From Sulfuricurvum sp. (GTDB lineage Bacteria; Campylobacterota; Campylobacteria; Campylobacterales; Sulfurimonadaceae), in assembly GCA_028714915.1 (NCBI GenBank), contig JAQTLL010000003.1, positions 124,001-188,000 of the forward strand: 64,000 nt of DNA. Reading direction: 5' to 3'. Positions 10,896 through 19,985 of this stretch are shown one piece after another. The position numbers and the translations under genes are program-made. The notes below the pieces were generated by a model that saw nothing but the letters and a program-made list of their open reading frames with translations, was not told the origin of the DNA and did not search any database. Numbering within the stretch: position 1 is the first letter of the stretch; each line of letters begins with the position of its first letter.

Positions 10896-12595
10896 CCAAT
10901 AAGCTCTTCCAGTTTAGTTTCTACATCGTCCGCATTGACGGTAATAATCTCGCACGTTTTACGGATCATAATTTGAACCAAACCATTTTCCATCTCCTTG
11001 CCCACAATAACGGTAAAGGGGAACCCGATCAATTCTGCATCGGACATTTTAAATCCAAAACGCTCTTTTCGATCATCCAAAATTGTCTCAATGCCACGAG
11101 ATTGAAGTTCTGTATAGAGACTTTCAGCATAGGCAAGATGCGCCTCTTCTTTGATATTTGAGACCATTACATTAACCATGTATGGAGCCGTTGCGTGTGT
11201 CCAGATACACCCTTTTTCATCATGATGCTGCTCAATGACGGCCGCAACAAGACGGCTGACACCCATCCCATACGTTCCCATAATAAACGGCTGTGAACGT
11301 CCGTTTTCATCTAAAAACTCCGCCTTTAAAGGGGCAGAATAGGTCGTTCCGAGCTTAAAGATATGCCCCACTTCAATCCCTTTGGTATGAAGGAATTTGC
11401 CGCCGCAGTGGGGACATCCGTCGCCCTCGGCAACTGCTGCCAAATCAGCAAACACCGCTTCATTCATAACACTCAAATTTACCCCAACGAAATGATAATC
11501 TGCTTCATTGGCACCACAAATCATCGATGTTGCATTACGCGTATCGTTGTCCATCACAAAACGGATTTTATCTTGATCAAGCGGTCCGATAAATCCTGGG
11601 ACTAAACCAATTTCAGAAAGTTCTGCTTCGCTAATGTCTACTAAATCGATTGCACCGACGCTGTTACGAGCTTTAACCTCTTGAAGCTCATCACATCCGC
11701 GAATGAAGAAACAGACAGGCTCACTCCCCTCAGTGTATACAGCACGCATAACGACCGCTTTGAGGGTATAGTATGGATCTACGTGAAAAAAGGCACTCAA
11801 ATCATCAATTGATTTAACGTTCGGTGTTTTAAATCTCATAAAATCAGCCTGAGGAGCTTCTGGAATAATAGTTCTTGGCGCACGGCGTGCTGCTTCGACA
11901 TTGGCACCGTACTCACACGTATCACACACAGCTAGCGTATCTTCGCCGCTTTGTGCCAAGACCATCAGCTCTTTTGACCCTGTACCGCCGATTGCACCAC
12001 TATCGGCTTCAACGATACGAAACGTCAATCCTAAACGCTCCAAAATTTGCTTATATGCTGCTTCCATTACATCAAATTCACGGTCTAAATCTTCGGTGGA
12101 TGCATGAAAGCTGTACCCGTCTTTCATCACAAATTCACGCGCACGCATCAATCCAAAACGGGGACGCGCTTCATCACGGAATTTGGTTTTAACCTGATAG
12201 ACGTTAAGAGGAAGCTGTTTGTAGCTCGTCACACGGTTACGGACAATACTTACCATCATCTCTTCGTGGGTAGGTCCTAGAACAAAAAGATTGTCTTTAC
12301 GGTCACGGAAGCGCAGAAGCTCTTTACCAAATTTTTCAATTCGTCCACTCTCCTGCCACAGCTCTGCCGGAGTGACAAAACTCAAATCCACTTCCAATGC
12401 ACCGCACGCCGCCATCTCTTCATTGATAATATTCTCAATTTTGCGAAGAACTCGTTTTCCCAACGGCAAAAAATTATAAAGACCGCTTGCAACCTGCGCC
12501 ACAAATCCGGCACGGGAAAGATAAATATGGCTTGGCAGCAAAGCGTCTTTTGGGGACTCTTTGGTTGTTGGTATGTAGGCTCGTGAAAAACGCAT
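10892..12595 (-). CDS. proS: Prolyl-tRNA synthetase (bacterial type with editing insertion)
   Basis: Charges tRNA-Pro. The 567-residue length and the insertion domain between motifs 2 and 3 (about 220-400) place it in the bacterial form that edits mischarged alanine. Landmarks are [15 protein letters not shown], the motif 2 region [19 protein letters not shown] and the motif 3 region [17 protein letters not shown]. It starts one base before the hemA stop ends (TAATG overlap), as part of the long haem/isoprenoid operon. Confidence 0.97.
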   Translation of the reverse strand: MRFSRAYIPTTKESPKDALLPSHIYLSRAGFVAQVASGLYNFLPLGKRVLRKIENIINEEMAACGALEVDLSFVTPAELWQESGRIEKFGKELLRFRDRKDNLFVLGPTHEEMMVSIVRNRVTSYKQLPLNVYQVKTKFRDEARPRFGLMRAREFVMKDGYSFHASTEDLDREFDVMEAAYKQILERLGLTFRIVEADSGAIGGTGSKELMVLAQSGEDTLAVCDTCEYGANVEAARRAPRTIIPEAPQADFMRFKTPNVKSIDDLSAFFHVDPYYTLKAVVMRAVYTEGSEPVCFFIRGCDELQEVKARNSVGAIDLVDISEAELSEIGLVPGFIGPLDQDKIRFVMDNDTRNATSMICGANEADYHFVGVNLSVMNEAVFADLAAVAEGDGCPHCGGKFLHTKGIEVGHIFKLGTTYSAPLKAEFLDENGRSQPFIMGTYGMGVSRLVAAVIEQHHDEKGCIWTHATAPYMVNVMVSNIKEEAHLAYAESLYTELQSRGIETILDDRKERFGFKMSDAELIGFPFTVIVGKEMENGLVQIMIRKTCEIITVNADDVETKLEELIG

Positions 12596-13887
12596 TATTT
12601 TCCTTTTGGGTAATATTTACAACTGATTTGGCGCATCTCTTCGCCCTCATCCTGATCCATTAAAAAACTCATCGATTCGATTAGAGTATCCACCCGCATT
12701 GAATCCGATCCATCACGCATCCGACGTGCAAAAGGGTGTAAAAATCGTTTTAATGCCTGCTCGGTCGCTTTTTGAATCGCATACTCATACTCTTTGGGAA
12801 TAAATCCGCTCTCAATAACTCTCTGAGACTCTTCTTTTGCCGATTGGTACGCGCGGGTATACAAACTTTTAATCAACGGTTCAATCGAGAGAGTTTTAAG
12901 GAGTTCAAAAAATGTCGTACTGTGACGGCTGACAAGGACAAAGGAAGCGCGTGCTTCATCCTCACGCATCGCAATATTGGCACTCACAATATCTTTGAGA
13001 TCATCAATGCAATAGAGATTTATTCCCCACATCGCCGTCTCACACTCAATATCTCGAGGGACTGCCATATCGAACCAATACCTCTCAAAGGAGCACGTTT
13101 CAATCAGATCATTAGTAATGATAGGAGAAAGCGAGCCCGTTGACGTAAACAAAATGGGATATTCATTGATTGCATAGCGTATCTCTTCATACGAACGAAC
13201 TTTCGCATTGCATTCACGGGCTATTGTCTCAGCTTTGCTAAATGTCCTGTTCATAATAGTAACATCTGCCCCTTGAGCGCTTAAATGTTTACACGTAATA
13301 ACTGACATTTCACCTGAACCAATCACAAGAGCTTTTATTCCCGCAAAAGAGCCTACACACTCACGCGCCTTGGAAACCGCAACGCTGGCAATCGAAACAG
13401 AACCCGTTGAGATGTCGGTCTCATTGCGAATTTCAGCAGCACATTTCTGAGCCGCTTGCAGTGCTCGCGAGAGCTTAACTCCGCAATATCCATTTTCATT
13501 TGAGAGCTTAAAAGCGTCTTTGAGCTGTCCCGCAATTTGTGTCTCTCCAACTACCATCGAATCCAGTGAGCTTGCAACACTAAAAAGGTGATGAATGGCC
13601 CCGTAATTATTGAGAATATCCGCTCTTCCTTTAAGATCATCACGCCCGCTTCGCGAATGGATCGACAACAGCGTCAGTACATGATCTTCTGCATCTTCAA
13701 GACCAGAACAACTGCATACAATTTCCATCCGATTGCATGTTGAAAGAATAAAGGATTCGTCTATATTGGGATGTTCATTAATATGAGAAAGCATCTCTAG
13801 TTTAGACGCATCATCCACGAAAGCCAATTTTTCACGCTGGGCAAGCGTTGAATTTTTATGTGAAAAGCTAATAACAAGATAATGCAT
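12595..13887 (-). CDS. hemA: Glutamyl-tRNA reductase
   Basis: First committed enzyme of the C5 pathway to 5-aminolevulinate, reducing glutamyl-tRNA with NADPH. The 430 residues include the catalytic cysteine motif LSTCNRMEI near residue 50, the substrate region [15 protein letters not shown] and the NADPH-binding VIGSGEMS, followed by a C-terminal dimerisation helix. It lies between ispB and proS with one-base overlaps on each side. Confidence 0.97.
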   Translation of the reverse strand: MHYLVISFSHKNSTLAQREKLAFVDDASKLEMLSHINEHPNIDESFILSTCNRMEIVCSCSGLEDAEDHVLTLLSIHSRSGRDDLKGRADILNNYGAIHHLFSVASSLDSMVVGETQIAGQLKDAFKLSNENGYCGVKLSRALQAAQKCAAEIRNETDISTGSVSIASVAVSKARECVGSFAGIKALVIGSGEMSVITCKHLSAQGADVTIMNRTFSKAETIARECNAKVRSYEEIRYAINEYPILFTSTGSLSPIITNDLIETCSFERYWFDMAVPRDIECETAMWGINLYCIDDLKDIVSANIAMREDEARASFVLVSRHSTTFFELLKTLSIEPLIKSLYTRAYQSAKEESQRVIESGFIPKEYEYAIQKATEQALKRFLHPFARRMRDGSDSMRVDTLIESMSFLMDQDEGEEMRQISCKYYPKGK

Positions 13888-14777
13888 TAATGATTTCTTT
13901 GAATGACGCTGGTGATGATTGCACCCAATGCGCTCTCATTGGGCACAACAGCAATCGCTTCGTCACAAAGTGCTCTTGCATATGCATACGATTTCTCAAT
14001 AATAGCGTATTTTTCGATAACACCAAAAAGCCACTCTTTCTCCTGCATATCCAAAATACGCCCATGACAACCCACTAATTTCTCTTGTTCAATCGGATCA
14101 AGAATATTATACAAATCGATATAAGGCAACGTTGTTTTACCTTCTGCAAAATCATTGAGGGCAGGCTTGCCAAGCGTTACTTCATCGCTCGTAATATCCA
14201 AAATATCATCAACAATCTGAAAGGCAATGCCAAGATTTTTTCCATAAACCCCATATACATCTGCCTCTTTGTTTTCAAGCAAGGCGGCACAATAGGCACA
14301 CGATTCAATCAAGGTTGCTGTTTTAAGATAGAGCATTTTGAGATAATTATCACGATTAACGTTGAAACTTTTTGCCATCTCAACATCCATCATTTCTCCG
14401 ATAGAGAGCTTAGTAACCGATTGGGCGACCGAATGAGCAATGCGCGGATCAAATGCGGTAAGCGCACTAAACGCCTTGGAATATAAAATATCGCCCAGCA
14501 TAATGGCAACTTTCGAACCATGCGTAGCATTCACTGACGCAGTTCCGCGACGTATCGTCGCCTCATCAATCACATCATCATGAAGCAAGCTTGCCGCATG
14601 TATCAATTCGATAATAGCCCCAAGCAACGGTGCATCAGGATGAGAGGGGGCAATAGTTAAAATCAGTCTTGCACGAAGTCGTTTACCGCCTGAGAGCTTG
14701 GAAAACAGCTCGTACGCTTGAGGAAAATCAATTTCTGCAATCAATTGACCGATGAGGGCTTCGACACGTTCCATCAT
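13887..14777 (-). CDS. ispB: Polyprenyl diphosphate synthase (octaprenyl-type)
   Basis: Trans-prenyltransferase that builds the long side chain of menaquinone. It has 296 residues, the first aspartate-rich motif D67-D-V-I-D71 in LLHDDVIDEA and the second D190-D-I-L-D194 in FQIVDDILD. Product length cannot be read from sequence alone; octaprenyl or a similar length fits the family. It shares the operon with ubiD, so two menaquinone functions are co-transcribed. Confidence 0.92.
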   Translation of the reverse strand: MMERVEALIGQLIAEIDFPQAYELFSKLSGGKRLRARLILTIAPSHPDAPLLGAIIELIHAASLLHDDVIDEATIRRGTASVNATHGSKVAIMLGDILYSKAFSALTAFDPRIAHSVAQSVTKLSIGEMMDVEMAKSFNVNRDNYLKMLYLKTATLIESCAYCAALLENKEADVYGVYGKNLGIAFQIVDDILDITSDEVTLGKPALNDFAEGKTTLPYIDLYNILDPIEQEKLVGCHGRILDMQEKEWLFGVIEKYAIIEKSYAYARALCDEAIAVVPNESALGAIITSVIQRNH

Positions 14778-15196
14778 TACTTTTTATCTTCCTTCATCAA
14801 ATAATCCACTAAAACTCTCTTTTCTTTATCGATTAGCAAAAAATCAAATTGAGCCGTTTGATTTTTATCGTCAAATTTTTTAAATACGACAAGCGCATAA
14901 GGAATATCTTGTTCACTCTTAAAAGCAGGTAAAAAAGGCTTACGAAAACTATCATTACGCCCAACATAGAGGATATGTTGCCCGACAAATTTATCAAAGC
15001 TCTCATGAACCACCAATGCTTTATCGGTATAAAGAGTCCATCGCCATAAAAAGATTCTCTCCTTTTTAGGTGATACCGTTTTTATTAAAATCTTAACTAC
15101 TTCATCTTTTTTAAGAGTAAAACTTTTCATCTCTCGCCAAGGAGCTCCTTGTAATGAAAAAACAAGAACCCAAGCGAGGAGAAAAGCTTTAATCAT
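14777..15196 (-). CDS. Conserved secreted protein of unknown function
   Basis: A 139-residue protein with an N-terminal signal peptide (residues 1-18, MIKAFLLAWVLVFSLQGA). The mature part is basic and beta-rich in look, with no motif I recognise. It overlaps the ispB start by one base and follows the DUF2018 gene by four bases, so it is certainly expressed with the operon. The function is unknown. Confidence 0.75.
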   Translation of the reverse strand: MIKAFLLAWVLVFSLQGAPWREMKSFTLKKDEVVKILIKTVSPKKERIFLWRWTLYTDKALVVHESFDKFVGQHILYVGRNDSFRKPFLPAFKSEQDIPYALVVFKKFDDKNQTAQFDFLLIDKEKRVLVDYLMKEDKK

Positions 15197-15200
15197 TATT

Positions 15201-15485
15201 CTATTCGTTTCGACTCAACACATTCCCAACAGAAATAATATAAAGATTTTTTCTCATCATCTCAACTTCATCCGCACGCTCAAACTCAACATTACGGAGA
15301 ATCGAATCGATATAGTCTTCACCGTGCTGCTCTTGCAACAACATCTCCATAACCGCCATGCGCCCCATCAACCGCTCAAGCTCATTTTGAACCAAATCAC
15401 GATTGGCTGCATATACGATGTCCATAAATTTGCTTTTCGGTGAACCTTGAAAAATATCGTCTTCGTCTTCAAATAGGTTATACAT
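15201..15485 (-). CDS. DUF2018 family protein
   Basis: A 94-residue acidic, helical cytoplasmic protein matching my recollection of DUF2018, a small family confined to Campylobacterota. It starts MYNLFEDEDDIFQGSPKSKF and has GGAG upstream of its ATG. It is the first gene of the operon that runs to ubiD at 6918, behind a clear TATAAT. The function is unknown. Confidence 0.8.
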   Translation of the reverse strand: MYNLFEDEDDIFQGSPKSKFMDIVYAANRDLVQNELERLMGRMAVMEMLLQEQHGEDYIDSILRNVEFERADEVEMMRKNLYIISVGNVLSRNE

Positions 15486-15511
15486 AAATGGGCTCCAAGA
15501 TTAAAAAAGCG

Positions 15512-15517
15512 ATTATA
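15512..15517 (-). promoter_or_regulatory. -10 box (TATAAT) of the DUF2018-ubiD operon
   Basis: TATAAT on the minus strand with an AT-rich upstream region and no clear -35, as usual for Campylobacterota sigma-70 promoters. It lies 27 bp upstream of the start codon at 15485 and is followed by a GGAG ribosome site. Confidence 0.5.
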
Positions 15518-15619
15518 TCATAAATCTATAATCCTGAATATGACCTATGTTATCTAGTACGGTTGCTTCATGCTATATGTGGCGAAATTTCACTTATTGG
15601 TGTCTTTGGCATATGGGGG

Positions 15620-15638
15620 CAAGGGGTAAAACCCCTTG
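15620..15638. other. 7-bp hairpin, CAAGGGG/CCCCTTG
   Basis: Perfect inverted repeat with a 5-nt loop. On the minus strand the second arm is followed by CCCCC rather than a U-tract, so it is not a classical terminator. Its ACCCCTT could pair with the AAGGGGG ribosome site of the small ORF upstream. Confidence 0.6.
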
Positions 15639-15645
15639 GCTATAC

Positions 15646-15705
15646 TCAATTGAGCATAGGTGCAAAAATGCACAAAAGCAGTAATGCTGTTACATACTTA
15701 TCCAT
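15646..15705 (-). CDS. Possible 19-residue hydrophobic peptide
   Basis: The ATG at 15705 opens a frame encoding MDKYVTALLLLCIFAPMLN and a TGA stop. It has a strong ribosome site (AAGGGGG, five bases before ATG) and a candidate promoter 117 bp upstream. The peptide is a short charged start plus one hydrophobic helix, the look of type I toxins and other membrane mini-proteins. Codons 5-7 form one arm of a stem with the predicted 5' end of the transcript, and the last codons fall in a hairpin. It could equally be the signal-peptide remnant of a dead gene: no continuation was found in other frames beyond about 22 codons. Low certainty. Confidence 0.35.
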   Translation of the reverse strand: MDKYVTALLLLCIFAPMLN

Positions 15706-15736
15706 AAAGACCCCCTTCTTATGTTCTTTGGAGGAC

Positions 15737-15773
15737 AAAAAAAAAGGTCAAGGGGTAATTAATCCCTTGACCT
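15737..15773 (-). terminator. Intrinsic terminator on the minus strand
   Basis: AGGTCAAGGG and CCCTTGACCT form a perfect 10-bp stem with a 9-nt loop, directly followed on the minus strand by nine U residues. It is the cleanest rho-independent terminator in the window and would end the bioA-rsmH-ftsL transcript. It also lies between the TATAAT at 15827-15822 and the ORF at 15705, so it could attenuate that ORF. Confidence 0.85.
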
Positions 15774-15821
15774 CAATCTTATCACTCCATTGAACATAAG
15801 AAAAGTTGTAACAGCAAAAAA

Positions 15822-15827
15822 ATTATA
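15822..15827 (-). promoter_or_regulatory. -10 box candidate for a small transcript
   Basis: TATAAT on the minus strand, followed by six T and then G at 15815, the expected start position. That G is also the first base of the arm GCTGTTAC, so the predicted RNA would begin exactly with a long-range pairing arm. No -35 is visible. Confidence 0.4.
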
Positions 15828-15835
15828 CCATAGTT

Positions 15836-16114
15836 TTAAAACAACGTGTCCAAAATTTTATTTTTGTACACCATGTGTTCTACTTTTGCTCTTATGATGC
15901 GATTTTCTTCTTTAAGAGCGTCGTGTTCACGATTGAGGGTTGATATTTCACGACTTTTAAAATAAATCTGTGTTTGAATAAATATTTTTGGAAATACAAG
16001 CATCAAAATCAAAAACATTCCTACAAAAACATTACGCAAAAATTTTCCATCCATTGTCTCATCAGGGGTAATAATCGATTGCGTTTCTTCTAATATGTCA
16101 TGTTTTTCGTTCAT
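15836..16114 (-). CDS. ftsL: FtsL-like cell division protein
   Basis: A 92-residue bitopic protein: cytoplasmic N-terminal tail, one transmembrane helix (about residues 28-46, VFVGMFLILMLVFPKIFI) and a coiled coil with heptad leucine/isoleucine spacing (about 55-85). Size, topology and its position six bases behind rsmH match FtsL, a divisome component that works with FtsB and FtsQ to activate FtsWI. FtsL proteins diverge strongly, so the name rests on architecture and gene order more than on motif. Confidence 0.7.
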   Translation of the reverse strand: MNEKHDILEETQSIITPDETMDGKFLRNVFVGMFLILMLVFPKIFIQTQIYFKSREISTLNREHDALKEENRIIRAKVEHMVYKNKILDTLF

Positions 16115-16120
16115 TGTGAC

Positions 16121-17041
16121 CTATCTGTTTATCTCAAAAATTCGTAATTTTGCACTTCGACTCCGAGAGTTGGCACGAAGTTCATCTTCTTGCGCACTTA
16201 GCGGTTTTTTGGTTACCACTTTACCTATCGAGTGATTGTTCCCGCACGTACACCGCATTGCATCATCCGGACAAATACAGTTTTTCGCCCATAATGTAAA
16301 GCGTTGCTTGACAATTCGATCTTCCAGCGAGTGAAACGTAATAATCCCGACACGAAGATGCTCTAATGAAGAGTTTTCGATGGCGTCTAATAATCTCATT
16401 AGTTCGCCAAGCTCATCATTAACCTCGATACGAATCGCTTGCATGACCAACGTACTGGGATGTATTTTTTTTCCCTTGGGCATCAAATGAAAAATCGCAT
16501 CCGAAAGCTCTTTTGCCGATTCAAAAGGGCGTTTTTTCACCAGTGTTTCGGCTACGATACGAGCATTGGTTACTTCACCATACTCGCATAAAATTTTTTC
16601 TAAATCACTTTGTGAATACTCATTGACCACAGTATAAGCACTTAGTGGTGCATGTGGATCCATTCGCATATCCAAACAGTCACTCTGATAAGAAAACCCG
16701 CGTTCTCTCACATCAAGCTGTAATGAAGAAACCCCTATATCGGCTAAAATACCGCAAACTTGACTCGATTTTTCACGCAAAACAGCGTCTGCAACACTCG
16801 AAAAACGTCCCTGCCGTATCTCTACTCGATTGCCGTAAGGGGCTAAACGCTTTGTTGAAAACTCTATCGCAGTAGGGTCTTGATCGATTCCGATTAACGC
16901 TCTATTAGGAGAAGCGTCCAATAATAATGAGGTATGTCCGCCATACCCAAGGGTACAATCGATTATGATTCCAGTGTCACATGGGGCAAATGCTTCGACT
17001 ACTTCACGATACAAAACGGGAATATGGGGAATTTCTTTCAA
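16121..17041 (-). CDS. rsmH: 16S rRNA (cytosine1402-N4)-methyltransferase
   Basis: SAM-dependent methyltransferase that modifies C1402 of 16S rRNA. It has 306 residues, the N-terminal HIPVLYREVV, the SAM motif DCTLGYGGHTSLLL, GILADIGVSSLQLD and the late FHSLEDRIVKQRF. The start codon appears to be TTG at 17041-17039 with AAAGG eight bases upstream; no ATG is available nearby. It follows bioA by about 30 bp and precedes the FtsL-like gene, the usual rsmH-ftsL pairing. Confidence 0.95.
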   Translation of the reverse strand: MKEIPHIPVLYREVVEAFAPCDTGIIIDCTLGYGGHTSLLLDASPNRALIGIDQDPTAIEFSTKRLAPYGNRVEIRQGRFSSVADAVLREKSSQVCGILADIGVSSLQLDVRERGFSYQSDCLDMRMDPHAPLSAYTVVNEYSQSDLEKILCEYGEVTNARIVAETLVKKRPFESAKELSDAIFHLMPKGKKIHPSTLVMQAIRIEVNDELGELMRLLDAIENSSLEHLRVGIITFHSLEDRIVKQRFTLWAKNCICPDDAMRCTCGNNHSIGKVVTKKPLSAQEDELRANSRSRSAKLRIFEINR

Positions 17042-17070
17042 CGAGATACCTTTTATTTTATCAAGTGCAA

Positions 17071-18372
17071 TTATACACAGTGCTCGTTTAAAGCCGACTC
17101 AATCGCATCAAATACGATTGTAAGTTCTATTTGCGTTATCACGTACGGCGGCATCACGTAGATGACACTTCCTAAAGGGCGTATCAATACCCCAAGTCCC
17201 AAACAATGACGATGAATTTTAACGCCGATACGAACACTTGGATCAAAGCCATGCAGTTCAATGACTCCAATCATGCCGCATTGACGAATCTCTTTTACCT
17301 CTGTCCGTCCTTGGAATCGCAAAAGCTCTTTTGCCATAGCCGAGGATAAAAGTTTATTAACTTCTATAACATTTTGGTTTTCAAAAATATCCAACGTCGC
17401 ATTGGCAGCGGCACACGCTAGTGCATTCCCCGTATAACTGTGTGAGTGCAAAAAAGAGCGATAGGGATCATAATCGCAATAAAAAGTATTGTAAACCGTG
17501 TCCGTCGTCATGACCACCGATAGCGGAAGATAACCACCGGTCAACCCTTTGGATAGGATTAAAAAATCGGGAGTAATACCCGCTTGCTCACACGCAAACA
17601 TACTCCCCGTTCTCCCAAATCCCACCATAATCTCATCGGCAATAAAGTGGACACCATAGCGCTCACACAATACTTTGGCTTGCGTTAAAAAATACGGATG
17701 ATACATTACCATCCCCCCTGCTCCTTGAACTAGCGGTTCGACAATAAGCGCAGCAATCTCATTGCTCTTCTCTTTTAATAACAGTTCAAACGCTTCAAGT
17801 GCTTTCCCAGCTGCTTCAATCGACTGATTATGGGGAACCGGTGTTTGAACGGAACGGATCAACAACGGCTCATACGTCTCTTTGTACAGTGCCACATCGC
17901 CGATAGAGAGTGCCCCTAATGTTTCCCCATGATAACTGTTGGAAAGAGAGACGAATAACGCTTTGTTAGCCCCATTATTTTTGTGCGCATGATACGACAT
18001 CTTTAATGCGACCTCAATCGCACTGGAACCGTTATCCGCATAAAAACAGCGGCTCAATCCATCAGGGGCAAGTACAACCAAACGCTCGGAGAGGCGAACA
18101 ATCCCTTCATGAGTAAAACCGGCCAGTATTACATGCTCTAACGACTCCAATTGCTCTTTGATTTTATTATTGATGCTACTGTTGGCGTGACCAAAAATAT
18201 TTACCCACCAGCTGCTAATGGCATCGATGTATTTCTTACCCTCAAAATCTTCAAGATAAATTCCTCGTCCACGTGCGATGGGAATAATCGGAAACGTTTC
18301 GTGATCTTTCATTTGTGTACACGGATGCCATAAAACATCTCTATCCCGTTGTGAAATCATCGCATTCGTCAT
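17071..18372 (-). CDS. bioA: Adenosylmethionine-8-amino-7-oxononanoate aminotransferase
   Basis: PLP-dependent aminotransferase that makes 7,8-diaminopelargonic acid in biotin synthesis, using SAM as amino donor. About 433 residues. Landmarks are LWHPCTQMKDHE near the N terminus, ISSWWVNIFGH, FIADEIMVGFGRTG with the PLP aspartate, and the PLP lysine in LSKGLTGGYLPLS. Two ATGs (18378, 18372) are possible; the second has AGGG at six-base spacing and is preferred. It is divergent from the SurA-like gene. Confidence 0.95.
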   Translation of the reverse strand: MTNAMISQRDRDVLWHPCTQMKDHETFPIIPIARGRGIYLEDFEGKKYIDAISSWWVNIFGHANSSINNKIKEQLESLEHVILAGFTHEGIVRLSERLVVLAPDGLSRCFYADNGSSAIEVALKMSYHAHKNNGANKALFVSLSNSYHGETLGALSIGDVALYKETYEPLLIRSVQTPVPHNQSIEAAGKALEAFELLLKEKSNEIAALIVEPLVQGAGGMVMYHPYFLTQAKVLCERYGVHFIADEIMVGFGRTGSMFACEQAGITPDFLILSKGLTGGYLPLSVVMTTDTVYNTFYCDYDPYRSFLHSHSYTGNALACAAANATLDIFENQNVIEVNKLLSSAMAKELLRFQGRTEVKEIRQCGMIGVIELHGFDPSVRIGVKIHRHCLGLGVLIRPLGSVIYVMPPYVITQIELTIVFDAIESALNEHCV

Positions 18373-18407
18373 TATCATCCCTATAATTAATCAATTTTTA
18401 CCTATAA

Positions 18408-18419
18408 ATGTTATAACAT
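18408..18419. promoter_or_regulatory. 12-bp perfect palindrome upstream of bioA
   Basis: ATGTTATAACAT lies 36 bp upstream of the bioA start in the bioA/SurA-like divergent gap. It overlaps a TATAAC and could be an operator or simply an AT-rich promoter. No known biotin repressor box is matched with confidence. Confidence 0.25.
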
Positions 18420-18516
18420 CTGTTATTCCACCTCTATTTTCATAGAAGTTTAATGGTAAACGCACTAAAATATCCTAATTTTACACCATAAAACCATATT
18501 AAAGGTCCACAACATA

Positions 18517-19983
18517 ATGATTACTTGGATGCAACGCCACCGGAAATACCTTGTTATAACTATCTGGATCTCAACCATCGCCTTCATTGGGGCAGGATTT
18601 GTAGGCTGGGGACAATACGATTATGGTGATAAAGCCGGAGCGGTTGCCAAAGTCGGAAAGATTAGCATCACACGCGAAGAGCTTCAAAAAAGCTACAGTA
18701 ATCTTTTTAACCAATACAACCAAATGTTTCAAGGAAAATTAGATGAAAAGCAAGCGAAAGAGTTTGGTTTACAGCGTCAAGCCCTTAAAAATCTTGTCGA
18801 TCAGTCGCTTATTTTAAATTTGGCAGCAAGCTATCAATTGCAAATAAGTGACGCAGAGCTTTTTGATTTGATTAAAACACAAAAAGCATTTACCAAAAAT
18901 GGTCAATTTGACAAACAGCAATATACCGATATTCTTAAACAAAACCATCTTACAATAAAAGAGTATGAGACCTCTACGCGTCGTGAGTTACTCATCCAAA
19001 AAACACTTTATCTTTTCTCTCCAAGAGTTAGCCCGCTAGAAGGGGCATCAATAGCATACGCAATGGGAGTTGCTGATAAAATTGATTATAAAATTCTTAC
19101 CCCAGATTTGCTTTCCATCATCCCTGATGAAACAGCGTTGAAAAGCTACTGGGAAAAGAATAAAAATAATTATAAAAAAGCAGCAAGCTATGATCTCTCA
19201 GTCATTCATCAAGCTCCTCTCAATACCAACCCAAATGAAGCAGATATTAATGCTTATTTTCAATCCAATACGCACTCTTTTACCTCCAATGACGGCAAAC
19301 TTCTCGAACTTTCTCAAGCACGCCCTCAAGTCATCGCAGCACTTAATGATGCGGCAACTCAAAAAGAGGCTCTTCGCCGTTACATTGACTTTAAAAAAGG
19401 GGCACTTCCTTCATCTGTAACCGTTGAAAAAATCAATCTCTCCTCAAATTCTACAACCTTCTCCCCTGAACTCTTAAAAGAGATTACAGCACTCAATACG
19501 CAAAAAGCATTTTTAAAACCACGAAAAGTGAATAATGAATACGTTATCATTAAACTTGAAAAGTTCAATCCAGCAACGTCTAAAACGTATGAGGAAGCAA
19601 AAGGGGAAGCTAACATCGGTTACTCCCATGAGATGAAAAAAGCCAAACTTCAAGAGTTAGCACAAAACAGTTTTAAAACATTCCATGGAACGGTAAGTGA
19701 TTTCATTACCCATAAAGAAAGTACTCAAATAGCAGGCTTGTCGGCTCAGGAATCAACTGAATTTGTCAACAAATTATTTGCTTCCAAACAAAAACAAGGG
19801 TTTTTAACTTTACAAAGCGGAAATGTTATTCTTTATAACGTTTTGGAACAAAAGTTGCTTCAAGATACAGCAGTAGCTGATGATAACACCGTTATGAAGC
19901 TAAAAGGAAATTTACTCAATCAAAAGCTCCTAAAAATGCTTGAGAGTAAGTATCCAATTAAAATCTATGCAGAGGGGATTTGA
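18517..19983 (+). CDS. SurA_N/PpiD-like periplasmic folding protein
   Basis: A 488-residue protein anchored by one N-terminal helix (about residues 10-30) with the rest in the periplasm. Residues 40-170 match the SurA/PpiD N-terminal chaperone domain (VGKISITREELQKSY, then LVDQSLILNLA). The middle, where a parvulin rotamase domain would sit, shows no convincing parvulin motif, so chaperone activity is likelier than prolyl isomerisation. A homologue before ftsA is a feature of Helicobacter/Campylobacter-type genomes. Its stop overlaps the ftsA start region. Confidence 0.82.
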   Translation: MITWMQRHRKYLVITIWISTIAFIGAGFVGWGQYDYGDKAGAVAKVGKISITREELQKSYSNLFNQYNQMFQGKLDEKQAKEFGLQRQALKNLVDQSLILNLAASYQLQISDAELFDLIKTQKAFTKNGQFDKQQYTDILKQNHLTIKEYETSTRRELLIQKTLYLFSPRVSPLEGASIAYAMGVADKIDYKILTPDLLSIIPDETALKSYWEKNKNNYKKAASYDLSVIHQAPLNTNPNEADINAYFQSNTHSFTSNDGKLLELSQARPQVIAALNDAATQKEALRRYIDFKKGALPSSVTVEKINLSSNSTTFSPELLKEITALNTQKAFLKPRKVNNEYVIIKLEKFNPATSKTYEEAKGEANIGYSHEMKKAKLQELAQNSFKTFHGTVSDFITHKESTQIAGLSAQESTEFVNKLFASKQKQGFLTLQSGNVILYNVLEQKLLQDTAVADDNTVMKLKGNLLNQKLLKMLESKYPIKIYAEGI

Positions 19984-19985
19984 TT

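Larger units (their letters stand above)
15486..15835. other. 350-bp intergenic region with nested RNA structures
   Basis: No normal-sized gene. From right to left on the minus strand it holds a TATAAT (15827-15822), an arm GCTGTTAC (15815-15808), an arm CTTATGTTC (15800-15792), a terminator (15772-15737), the partners GAACATAAG (15726-15718) and GTAACAGC (15693-15686), a 19-codon ORF (15705-15646), a hairpin of 10 bp (15659-15640, with one G-U pair) and a 7-bp hairpin (15638-15620). The density of complementary arms is far above that of other gaps in the window. Possible readings are a terminator with chance flanks, a non-coding RNA, or a small regulated peptide gene. Confidence 0.6.

Noticed and set aside
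15563-15793. 76-codon plus-strand ORF in the structured intergenic region
   Set aside because: It runs through hairpins and the terminator A-tract, has no ribosome site and a composition unlike neighbouring genes.
15686-15815. 6S RNA as an explanation of the complementary arms
   Set aside because: The rod-like shape is suggestive, but a perfect terminator with U9 sits in the middle of it and the span of about 130 nt is short for 6S RNA. Kept only as a minor alternative.
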